Assembly: GCA_031264885.1 (NCBI GenBank)
Contig: JAISDM010000293.1
Location: forward strand, 1-8,713
Length of the DNA: 8,713 bases
Direction: 5' to 3'
From: Peptococcaceae bacterium
Lineage (GTDB): Bacteria; Bacillota; Peptococcia; DRI-13; UBA5745
A program made the translations under genes and the position numbers. A model generated the notes under the pieces. It was not told the origin of the DNA, ran no database searches, and was given only the letters and a program-made list of their open reading frames with translations. Below, piece after piece: positions 1-5,841 of this stretch; position 1 is the stretch's first letter, and each line of letters opens with the position of its first letter.

Positions 1-492
1 GCCTCCGCCCCGGCCACCGCCTCCGCCACCGCGTCAGCATCCGCGTCGGCGTCCGCCTCAGCGTCCGCATCGGCCTCCGCGTCGGCCTCCGCGTCAGCAT
101 CCGCATCCGCGTCCGCATCCGCATCCGCATCGGCGTCCGCATCAGCATCGGCATCCGCATCGGCGTCCGCATCTGCATCTGCATCTGCATCTGCATCGGC
201 GTCAGCATCCGCATCAGCATCCGCATCCGCGTCGGCGTCCGCATCCGCGTCGGCGTCCGCATCCGCGTCCGCATCAGCATCGGCGTCGGCGTCGGCGTCC
301 GCATCTGCATCGGCGTCAGCGTCGGCATCCGCGTCCGCATCGGCGTCCGCATCCGCATCGGCGTCCGCATCCGCATCGGCGTCGGCATCCGCATCGGCGT
401 CGGCGTCTGCATCAGCGTCGGCGTCTGCGTCTGCATCAGCGTCGGCGTCTGCATCGGCGTCTGCATCCGCGTCTGCATCAGCGTCGGCGTCC
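1..492 (-). repeat. Asp-Ala hexanucleotide repeat tract, 82 units
   Basis: Every six bases from 1 to 492 form one unit of plus-strand type GCNTCN (a few GCNCCN or GCNACN), read on the minus strand as Asp-Ala. I count 74 Asp-Ala, 5 Glu-Ala, 2 Val-Ala and 1 Gly-Ala; all eight exceptions fall in the first 15 units (bases 1-90), the distal end of the protein. Both Asp codons and all four Ala codons are mixed, yet Ala is never replaced. Locally exact copies exist: GCATCT four times at 171-194, an 18-base unit repeated at 343 and 361, and a 22-base string at 403, 427 and 469. Slippage or unequal exchange in six-base steps would keep the frame. The tract continues past the window edge. Confidence 0.95.
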
Positions 493-1898
493 CCGTCGTC
501 CAGATCAGCGTCGAGGATCGGATTCGCGAGAAGCAATTCAGTGAAGTAAGAGCCATGCCCCTTCGTGCCTTCCGTCAAAATCCCGACCACACCAAAGCCC
601 AATACATAATTGCCCGGAACATCCAATGTCGGGAGTGTAACCTCCAGCACACCCTGGAGATGCCCTTCGCCATCCACAAACTGCCCCAGCTTGCCGGCGT
701 CAAGGATTTCACCGGTGTCCGTGTCGCGCAGCACCCAGAAAGTCGCGTCATGATCCTTGCCCTTCTTCGCGACATGATCCCCATCCATGCGCATTCCCCA
801 GTTCACTTTCACAACACCCTCAACACTTTCCATTACATTGGTCATGGCAAGCGCCATATAATTGGTGGAATTCTCAAAGATCGTCCGGTCAATGCCGATG
901 CTCCTCAAGAAATCCGCGATCTGGCTTACCGAACCCATAGCGCCGCCGATGATGCTGTTCCAAACCGAAACCAACTTCTTGTCGCTGCCCACGCTATGGG
1001 ATTGAATCACAAGATCATATCCGTTATGATTGGGTCTCTTTTCGCCGGAGTAACGGTTGATCGTCTTGCTGTAGCTGCCGTATTGCACATCGTCCACACT
1101 CGCCTCATCGGGCGCCAGTATGGGGTTCCTCAGCCATAACTCGACCGCGTCGCTTCCGGTCCCCTTTAAATCATCATTCCGGATATCCACCGCGCCGAAA
1201 ACGATTTCATAATTCCCGGCGTTTTGCACCGGGATTTCCAGCCCGCCTTCAATGTAGATATCGAGATCCTCAAACTGCCCCAGCTTGCCGGCGTCAAAGA
1301 TCTGGCCGGTATCCGCGTCGCGCAGCAGCCAAAAGGCCGCGTCATGATCTTTCCCCGCCGTATGCTTGCTGTTTTCATCGCTGTTTAAAGCCCAGTCTAC
1401 CAGAATCACAGTGTTTCCTTCCGCGTAGAAAGGATTGGTGCGCATAAAAGCGATTTTTTCATGATTCCCAGACAGTTCAAATTCCGGATGAACGATCCCG
1501 GTGAGGCTGAGCAGCTGCGCCGCCGCCGCCGTTTTGAACTCGTCATTGCTCAAACTTGCGCTGACGCCGCCCACATAGGTGTTCCAGGCATCCCTGAAGT
1601 TACTTGCCGACAGATTTTTTGTCTCCACCCAGGCATTGAATCCCGCCGCCTGCACACGTTTAAAATCGTCCTCATGCCGGTTCCCCGCGTAATCAGTGGA
1701 AAAATTCAGCGGCGTCAGGTCCTGCGTGGCGGCATACGCCGGCGCAGGCTTCAGGAATGAATAATTGGACTTTATACTCATATGGGCGTGTGTGGCAAAT
1801 ATGCCCGCCATTAAGACGGCCCTTACCCGTTTTTTCCATCTGCGTTTCTTTTCCAAATACCGGTATACCCTGCATAATTCACATTTTCTTCCAGTCAT
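1..1898 (-). CDS. Predicted exported protein with two duplicated modules and a long Asp-Ala repeat (3' end beyond window)
   Basis: I read this frame by hand: 632 codons are open from ATG at 1898 to base 1 with no stop, so the C terminus is missing. The start is set by GGAGGG (1911-1906) seven bases upstream; in-frame ATGs at 1913 and 1955 lack a good ribosome site. Residues 1-26 are strongly basic (KKRRWKKR at 17-24). A short hydrophobic stretch follows (about 27-42), then AYA-AT at 54-58, a possible signal peptidase I site; a site after A38 is also possible. Residues 105-261 and 313-462 are diverged copies of one module, sharing WN-x2-(V/I)GG, GKDHDA-x-FW-x-LRD, DAGKLGQF, GNY and NPIL. From residue 470 the chain is Asp-Ala dipeptides, drifting to Glu/Val/Gly-Ala near the window edge. 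I infer a secreted or surface protein with two folded domains and an acidic disordered stalk. I do not recognise the module family; any wall anchor would lie outside. Confidence 0.85.
   Translation of the reverse strand, partial: MTGRKCELCRVYRYLEKKRRWKKRVRAVLMAGIFATHAHMSIKSNYSFLKPAPAYAATQDLTPLNFSTDYAGNRHEDDFKRVQAAGFNAWVETKNLSASNFRDAWNTYVGGVSASLSNDEFKTAAAAQLLSLTGIVHPEFELSGNHEKIAFMRTNPFYAEGNTVILVDWALNSDENSKHTAGKDHDAAFWLLRDADTGQIFDAGKLGQFEDLDIYIEGGLEIPVQNAGNYEIVFGAVDIRNDDLKGTGSDAVELWLRNPILAPDEASVDDVQYGSYSKTINRYSGEKRPNHNGYDLVIQSHSVGSDKKLVSVWNSIIGGAMGSVSQIADFLRSIGIDRTIFENSTNYMALAMTNVMESVEGVVKVNWGMRMDGDHVAKKGKDHDATFWVLRDTDTGEILDAGKLGQFVDGEGHLQGVLEVTLPTLDVPGNYVLGFGVVGILTEGTKGHGSYFTELLLANPILDADLDDGDADADADADADADADADADADADADADADADADADADADADADADADADADADADADADADADADADADADADADADADADADADADADADADADADADADADADADADADADADADADADADADADADADADAEADAEADADAEADADADADAVAEAVAGAE
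513..962 (-). repeat. Duplicated protein module, copy 2 (residues 313-462)
   Basis: This is the second copy of the module, beginning WNSIIGG and ending LANPIL, with core GKDHDATFWVLRDTDTGE and DAGKLGQF. Relative to copy 1 it lacks several residues after the WN-x2-(V/I)GG start. It abuts the Asp-Ala tract after a short linker (DADLDDG). Confidence 0.85.
1116..1586 (-). repeat. Duplicated protein module, copy 1 (residues 105-261)
   Basis: This stretch codes for the N-terminal copy of the module that recurs at 513-962. It begins WNTYVGG and ends LRNPIL. The best conserved core is GKDHDAAFWLLRDADTGQ followed by DAGKLGQF. The 27-base string at 1271-1297 is identical to 677-703 in copy 2. Confidence 0.85.
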
Positions 1899-1905
1899 GG
1901 CCGTA

Positions 1906-1911
1906 CCCTCC
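1906..1911 (-). promoter_or_regulatory. Ribosome binding site of the exported protein
   Basis: GGAGGG reads on the minus strand seven bases before ATG at 1898. It lies inside an alternative start (ATG at 1913, which would read Met-Glu-Gly) and so favours the 1898 start. Confidence 0.75.
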
Positions 1912-1929
1912 ATGTCATTATTGTTTTTA

Positions 1930-1963
1930 AATTGAATATTTGAATGGCTTCTCATATTCAATT
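1930..1963. repeat. Perfect 10-bp inverted repeat in the leader of the exported-protein gene
   Basis: AATTGAATAT at 1930-1939 is mirrored exactly by ATATTCAATT at 1954-1963, with a 14-base spacer. It lies 32 bases upstream of the chosen start codon and downstream of the proposed promoter. It could be an operator for a dimeric repressor or an AU-rich hairpin in the mRNA leader. It has no adjoining GC stem or T-run, so it does not look like a terminator. Confidence 0.6.
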
Positions 1964-2027
1964 GGCTTTTTTCGCCTCTGTTATATTTTTCGAAAATCGC
2001 GCAGGGTTTTAATGGGTTAAATTTTAA

Positions 2028-2056
2028 ATTTTACTATTTTTATCTAATATTGGTAA
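2028..2056 (-). promoter_or_regulatory. Candidate promoter of the exported-protein gene
   Basis: On the minus strand TTACCA (2056-2051) and TAAAAT (2033-2028) are separated by 17 bases, matching four and five of six sigma-A consensus positions. Transcription would start near 2021 and give a leader of about 120 bases holding the inverted repeat. The whole 1899-2065 gap is AT-rich, so chance matches are likely. Confidence 0.4.
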
Positions 2057-2065
2057 TTCCGGCGC

Positions 2066-2100
2066 AAAAAGAAACCTCCGCCTTGTTTAAAGCGAAGGTT
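2066..2100 (-). terminator. Rho-independent terminator of the 580-residue gene
   Basis: On the minus strand AACCTTCGC pairs with GCGGAGGTT (nine pairs, one G-U) around a 10-base loop and is followed by TCTTTTTG. The stem begins 19 bases after the stop codon at 2120. It separates this transcript from the exported-protein gene on the same strand. Confidence 0.8.
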
Positions 2101-2119
2101 CGTCCAGCAAATTATGTTT

Positions 2120-3862
2120 TTATCGAAGAGCGTCCCCCGGCGGATTCTCATACGCCGTCAATTCCGTCCCCCGCCGGACGCGCCTGACGGTTCCGCCTTC
2201 ATAGGAAGGCAGCAAGTTCTCGATAAAGTGGCAGTATCCGATCAAATGATGGGCGATGTCGTCGTCCCGAACCCTGAAAGCGTGATGCCGGATAAATGCG
2301 CCATACAGCATTCTGTCAGGATTCTGATAAAACATAGCCATCTCCGGGAACAGCACGCCGTTCATCTGTCTGAACAGCCGTACCGAAAGCGCGTCATAGA
2401 AATCATCCAGATTGTAGCCTTCCAGCAGGTACGATTTGTCTAGTTCCTTGACGCGCTCAATCATTCCGAAGGCCGCGTTCAAAAGCTCCATGAAGGTCGC
2501 CCATGTGGTCAGCCGGTTGATGATAAAACCGATCCGCCCCATGACGTTTTTCAGTCCAAACTCAAAGTACCGGTCCTCCGGCGCGACCCGGGTCAGCTCA
2601 TTCACAGAATAAGACAGCCAGTGATCGTAATATTTTTCGTAATGATTGTCGATAAAGAAGCCGAACGCCTTCTTAACCGCGTCCAGATACCTCTCGTCCC
2701 TGACCCGGCCGTATAGCCGCATCAGCCCGTAGCAGGCTTCGCCCGAATAATAGACCACGCGGAACTGATCCACCACATTCAAATCCGGATACCCCAGCAC
2801 ATGGGTAAAATCGCCGTTCTCATTCTGCATGGCCAGAATGGCTTCGGCGATCCAGCCGGCTTTTTCCATGTCCTCATCCGTCCCGAAGATCTCCGCGTAC
2901 ATCAGTATCATGATGATGCCCAGGCCCAGCGCGCCCAGACGCACCTCGTTCTTATTATCCCGATCCACCACAACCATGGTGTTCTCGCCGGTCTTGACCG
3001 CCCGGTCCATAAAAAACCGGTACGTTTTCCGAATCGGCTCCTTATAACCCTCGTCCCCCGTCAGAAGGTACATCTCCATCAAAGCCATCACCGACAGACA
3101 GTGCCGGATAATGTTATAGCCCGGCGTCTCCTTGTCAAACACAGGCAGATAGCCATAGACAAACTGCCCGTTCTCCCGCGCCGTGTTTTTTAAATAAAGC
3201 CCGGATTTAGCCGTCAGCGATGTCAAAAACGCCGCGTCGGCCTCCTCTGTGACCCGGATCCCCTTTTCCCAGCCGTCGTCATACAAATCATAATATTGAT
3301 TCTCTTCCAAATCATAGAAACAGGATTGGGTCCGGAAACTGACGACCGTTTGAACGTCCTTTTGCGAAAAAGCCACGCGGTTGTCGATGAGCTTCCTGTT
3401 TCGCAAAAAAACCGTTATATTGTGGTCGTGCAAAACCGCGCCGCTCCCGTCGTCCCCGTATCGAATCAGACCGGCGCCGTTCACCTCCTGCTCCAGGAAG
3501 GCAAACTGATAAAATTCGTCCAAAGCGAAACCCTTGCGGTAATAATTCCTTTTGGATTGGCGGATCTGCCGGTACAATTCATCCAGAGTGATTTTCTCCT
3601 CCCCGGTCACAAACGCCATGTAGATCCACTTGGGCGGCCCAACCGGGTCGGTTCGCGCCTTCTTCAGCGCCTTCGCCTTAGCCGCGTCAAAAGCCGTCTC
3701 CGCCGTATTGCCCACGCCTGTGAACGTCTCCGCTCTCCGCTTCCCCGACGAAAAACTGACGAACACCTTCTGCTTATCCGTTTCCGGCGGCGTAAACCTC
3801 TTCACCCCGCGCCGAAACACCTCATTCAAGACGTTTTTTAAATCTTTCGCGTTATCTTCCAT
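2120..3862 (-). CDS. Protein of unknown function with a probable alpha/alpha-toroid C-terminal half (580 aa)
   Basis: I cannot name this family with certainty. There is no signal peptide or membrane segment, so it is probably cytoplasmic. Residues 30-180 are a mixed alpha/beta region (KVFVSFSSGKRR, KWIYMAFVTGEEKITLDELY, FAFLEQEVNG). From about 205 the chain is mostly helical, with features seen in alpha/alpha-toroid proteins: NGQFVYGY (231-238), YNIIRH (249-254), LTGDEGY (267-273), MQNENGDF (345-352) and YYSGEA (371-376) before a helix (CYGLMRLYG). Such toroids occur in sugar epimerases, glycoside hydrolases and cyclases; which applies here is unknown. The start follows GGGGGG (3877-3872) by nine bases. 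The gene is divergent from khtT, with its own promoter and terminator, suggesting a single-gene unit. That the frame is real is near certain; the function is open. Confidence 0.9.
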   Translation of the reverse strand: MEDNAKDLKNVLNEVFRRGVKRFTPPETDKQKVFVSFSSGKRRAETFTGVGNTAETAFDAAKAKALKKARTDPVGPPKWIYMAFVTGEEKITLDELYRQIRQSKRNYYRKGFALDEFYQFAFLEQEVNGAGLIRYGDDGSGAVLHDHNITVFLRNRKLIDNRVAFSQKDVQTVVSFRTQSCFYDLEENQYYDLYDDGWEKGIRVTEEADAAFLTSLTAKSGLYLKNTARENGQFVYGYLPVFDKETPGYNIIRHCLSVMALMEMYLLTGDEGYKEPIRKTYRFFMDRAVKTGENTMVVVDRDNKNEVRLGALGLGIIMILMYAEIFGTDEDMEKAGWIAEAILAMQNENGDFTHVLGYPDLNVVDQFRVVYYSGEACYGLMRLYGRVRDERYLDAVKKAFGFFIDNHYEKYYDHWLSYSVNELTRVAPEDRYFEFGLKNVMGRIGFIINRLTTWATFMELLNAAFGMIERVKELDKSYLLEGYNLDDFYDALSVRLFRQMNGVLFPEMAMFYQNPDRMLYGAFIRHHAFRVRDDDIAHHLIGYCHFIENLLPSYEGGTVRRVRRGTELTAYENPPGDALR

Positions 3863-3890
3863 AATATAGAGCCCCCCTGTTCTATCCCAA

Positions 3891-3920
3891 ATCTTAACAC
3901 ATCAGCCCCCGGCGCGTCAA
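3891..3920 (-). promoter_or_regulatory. Candidate promoter of the 580-residue gene
   Basis: On the minus strand TTGACG (3920-3915) and TAAGAT (3896-3891) lie 18 bases apart, matching five and four of six consensus positions. The start codon is 28 bases downstream of the -10 box. It is back to back with the khtT promoter. Confidence 0.5.
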
Positions 3921-3929
3921 CTACACCCA

Positions 3930-3958
3930 TTGCCAAAGAGGACAAAAGCGTCTATACT
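3930..3958 (+). promoter_or_regulatory. Promoter of the khtT-khtU-rlmD operon
   Basis: TTGCCA (3930-3935) and TATACT (3953-3958) are separated by exactly 17 bases, each matching five of six sigma-A consensus positions. Transcription would start near 3965, giving a leader of about 40 bases. A second TATAAT at 3979-3984 lacks a -35 partner at the right distance. Confidence 0.65.
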
Positions 3959-3995
3959 AATATCCGTATTCATTCCAATATAATCCGATATAGAC

Positions 3996-4001
3996 AGGAG
4001 G
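3996..4001 (+). promoter_or_regulatory. Ribosome binding site of khtT
   Basis: AGGAGG stands five bases before ATG at 4007. An earlier ATG at 4002 is followed one codon later by TGA, so it cannot be the start. Confidence 0.8.
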
Positions 4002-4006
4002 ATGCA

Positions 4007-4504
4007 ATGAAGAATCTTGTTAAGGAAACGGACTTGCCCGGGATCGGCAAAAAATTCGCCGTCACGCCCATAACAGGCGGCGAAATCATCCTCATCGTCC
4101 ATGACAACGGGCTGCGGGAGATTTACCGTTACGACGCGGACGATAACGCGAAGCATATCATCACTTTAAACGACAGCGAGGCCAGGAAGATCGCGGGAAT
4201 CCTGGGAGGCATGGCCTACACGCCGAAAGCTCTGGAGAATATGGAGCTTTCTTTAAGCGATCTGACCATCGAATGGCACAAGCCGGAACCCAACGCGCCC
4301 ATTTATGGCAAAACCATCGGAGATCTGGGCGTCCGAAAGAACACCGGCGTCAACATCATCGCCATCATCGGCCAAGACGGGCGCAGCACAGTCAATCCCG
4401 GCCCGGACAGCAGCATGAATCCGGGCGACACCATCGTTCTCGCCGGCACAAGAGAGCAGATCAAAGCGTTCAAAACCTTCGTCTCCGCGCCGCCAACCCC
4501 CTGA
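4007..4504 (+). CDS. khtT: KhtT-like RCK_C regulatory subunit of a potassium/proton antiporter
   Basis: The 165-residue soluble protein matches the KhtT (YhaT) layout. The N-terminal domain, about 1-75, includes LPGIGKKF (10-17), HDNGLREIY (32-40) and ARKIAGILGGMAYTPKALE (59-77). A C-terminal RCK_C (TrkA-C) domain covers about 79-160, with GKTIGDLGVR (101-110), INxxxGPD-type residues (VNPGPD at 129-134), NPGDTIVLAG (138-147) and EQIKAF (150-155). Length and motif order are normal. In Bacillus subtilis KhtT binds the membrane partner KhtU, controls its potassium efflux and binds c-di-AMP through RCK_C; that role is inferred here from family membership. The gene is first in its operon, with khtU 83 bases downstream. 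No khtS homologue is present upstream, where a divergent gene stands instead. Confidence 0.9.
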   Translation: MKNLVKETDLPGIGKKFAVTPITGGEIILIVHDNGLREIYRYDADDNAKHIITLNDSEARKIAGILGGMAYTPKALENMELSLSDLTIEWHKPEPNAPIYGKTIGDLGVRKNTGVNIIAIIGQDGRSTVNPGPDSSMNPGDTIVLAGTREQIKAFKTFVSAPPTP

Positions 4505-4573
4505 CGCCCCGCCCTGCCCCACTTTGCCGTTTGCCTGATCACTTCCGGCCGACATCACGGTAACAGAACCGAC

Positions 4574-4578
4574 AGGAG
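4574..4578 (+). promoter_or_regulatory. Ribosome binding site of khtU
   Basis: AGGAG stands nine bases before ATG at 4588. The rest of the 83-base khtT-khtU gap (4505-4587) shows no clear terminator or promoter, consistent with read-through. Confidence 0.65.
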
Positions 4579-4587
4579 AATCCGCAC

Positions 4588-5841
4588 ATGGAATATAATT
4601 TTTTGGAAATAGGCGCTTTTTTAATATTCATGGCCCTTTGCGGCTTCATCGCTTCCCGGCTCAATTTCTCGATCGTACCCCTGCTGATCGCGGTGGGGCT
4701 CTTGTTGCCGCCAAACGGCCTCATCGCTTATACCCCCAGCGAATCGGCGCTTGAGGTCATTCATCTTTTTGGCAATATCGGCGTTTTGTTCCTGCTGTTC
4801 TCCATGGGCTTGGAATTTTCGATCAAGAAGCTGATTGAATCCGCCAGAACCATGATCAAAAGCGGCGTGATCTATATGATCATCAATGTGGCTCTATCCC
4901 TGATCTTCGCTTTGTTTTTGGGATGGAACACAGCGGAAATCCTAATCGCCATCGGCATTATGGTCATTTCATCCAGCGCCATTGTGGCCAAAACCCTGGT
5001 GGATTTAAAGCGCACCGCCAACAAAGAGACGGAAGTGATCTTGGGCTTGATGCTTTTTCAGGATATTTTTGTCGCCATGTACCTCCCCATCGTTTCCGCC
5101 GTCGCTTTTTCCCATGGGGGACATATTTCGGAACTGGCGGTCTCCGTGGGCGCCGCGTTTCTGTTCATCGCGGCGTTTATCTGGATCAGCCTCAAGACCA
5201 ATAAATGGCTGGACAAAGTGTTTAATATCGCCAGCGACGAAACCTTCTTTCTGGCCATCGTCGCCATTTTAATCACCATAGCGGGCGTGGCGGATCATCT
5301 GCAGGTGGAGGAGGCCACAGGGGCTCTGATCCTGGGATTGGTTCTCGCGGAAACCTCCCATCACGAGAGAATTTTGCGCCTGATCGTTCCGTTTCGGGAT
5401 TTTTTCGGAGCGGCGTTCTTCTTCAGTTTCGGCTTAAGCATCATCCCCACCGATCTCTCCGGCGCGGTGGGCGCCGCGCTCACTGCCACGGCCATTACCA
5501 TAGCGGGAAGCCTCATTTACGGCGCGGTGATGGGCCGGACGGCGCAAATTTCCCGGCGGGGCGCCGTCAACATCGGCTTGACCATTACATCCCGCGGTGA
5601 GTTTTCTATTATCCTGGCCAATTTAGGGGCCACCGCCGGGTTGAGTCCCACATTGAAATCCTTCTCCATTTTATATGTGTTTCTGCTGGCGGTTCTGGGG
5701 CCTCTGCTCAGCAAGGAATCCGAAAACATTTATAACCGTCTGGCCGGCGCCCTGAACTGGAAAGAACCCTCCGGCCGGGGGAAGTCCCGCGGGATCATAG
5801 ACCCGGCCCTTTTAAAGCGGGATAAAGGGCCGGAATCATGA
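4588..5841 (+). CDS. khtU: KhtU-like CPA2 monovalent cation/proton antiporter (potassium efflux)
   Basis: This 417-residue protein is hydrophobic throughout, with about 11-12 membrane segments, and fits the CPA2 (Na+/H+ exchanger) family. Recognisable elements in order are FLLFSMGLEFS (68-78), GIMVISSSAIVAKTL (123-137), LMLFQDIF (154-161) with the conserved membrane Asp at 159, LGLVLAETSHHE (249-260), FFFSFGLSI (277-285) and NIGLTITSRGEFSIILANLG (328-347). The protein ends in a short polar tail and has no fused RCK domain, as expected when regulation comes from a separate KhtT. Length is near that of Bacillus KhtU. The predicted job is proton-coupled K+ export at the cytoplasmic membrane, controlled by KhtT. 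Its TGA stop overlaps the start of the next gene. Cation choice cannot be proven from sequence; the pairing with khtT is the strongest argument. Confidence 0.92.
   Translation: MEYNFLEIGAFLIFMALCGFIASRLNFSIVPLLIAVGLLLPPNGLIAYTPSESALEVIHLFGNIGVLFLLFSMGLEFSIKKLIESARTMIKSGVIYMIINVALSLIFALFLGWNTAEILIAIGIMVISSSAIVAKTLVDLKRTANKETEVILGLMLFQDIFVAMYLPIVSAVAFSHGGHISELAVSVGAAFLFIAAFIWISLKTNKWLDKVFNIASDETFFLAIVAILITIAGVADHLQVEEATGALILGLVLAETSHHERILRLIVPFRDFFGAAFFFSFGLSIIPTDLSGAVGAALTATAITIAGSLIYGAVMGRTAQISRRGAVNIGLTITSRGEFSIILANLGATAGLSPTLKSFSILYVFLLAVLGPLLSKESENIYNRLAGALNWKEPSGRGKSRGIIDPALLKRDKGPES

Noticed and set aside
1..492. Possible CRISPR array or satellite-like noncoding repeat
   Set aside because: Units are contiguous six-base steps without unique spacers, and the tract is in frame with a long protein-coding gene that has a start site and signal-like leader.
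555..1139. Plus-strand 194-codon open frame
   Set aside because: It lies opposite the exported-protein gene, has no ribosome site, and the minus-strand frame shows a clear internal module duplication at the protein level.
2801..3841. Several plus-strand open frames opposite the 580-residue gene
   Set aside because: They are shadows of a long coherent minus-strand frame with promoter, ribosome site and terminator; their translations have the biased composition typical of antisense frames.
3872..3877. Six-G tract before the 580-residue gene as a phase-variation switch
   Set aside because: Six bases is short for slippage-based switching and it serves plausibly as the ribosome binding site.
3979..3984. 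TATAAT just upstream of the khtT ribosome site as the main -10 box
   Set aside because: No acceptable -35 lies 16-18 bases upstream, and it would leave a very short leader; TTGCCA-17-TATACT is the better match.
4505..4587. Regulatory element between khtT and khtU
   Set aside because: I saw no convincing hairpin, T-run or promoter; only the khtU ribosome site is supported.
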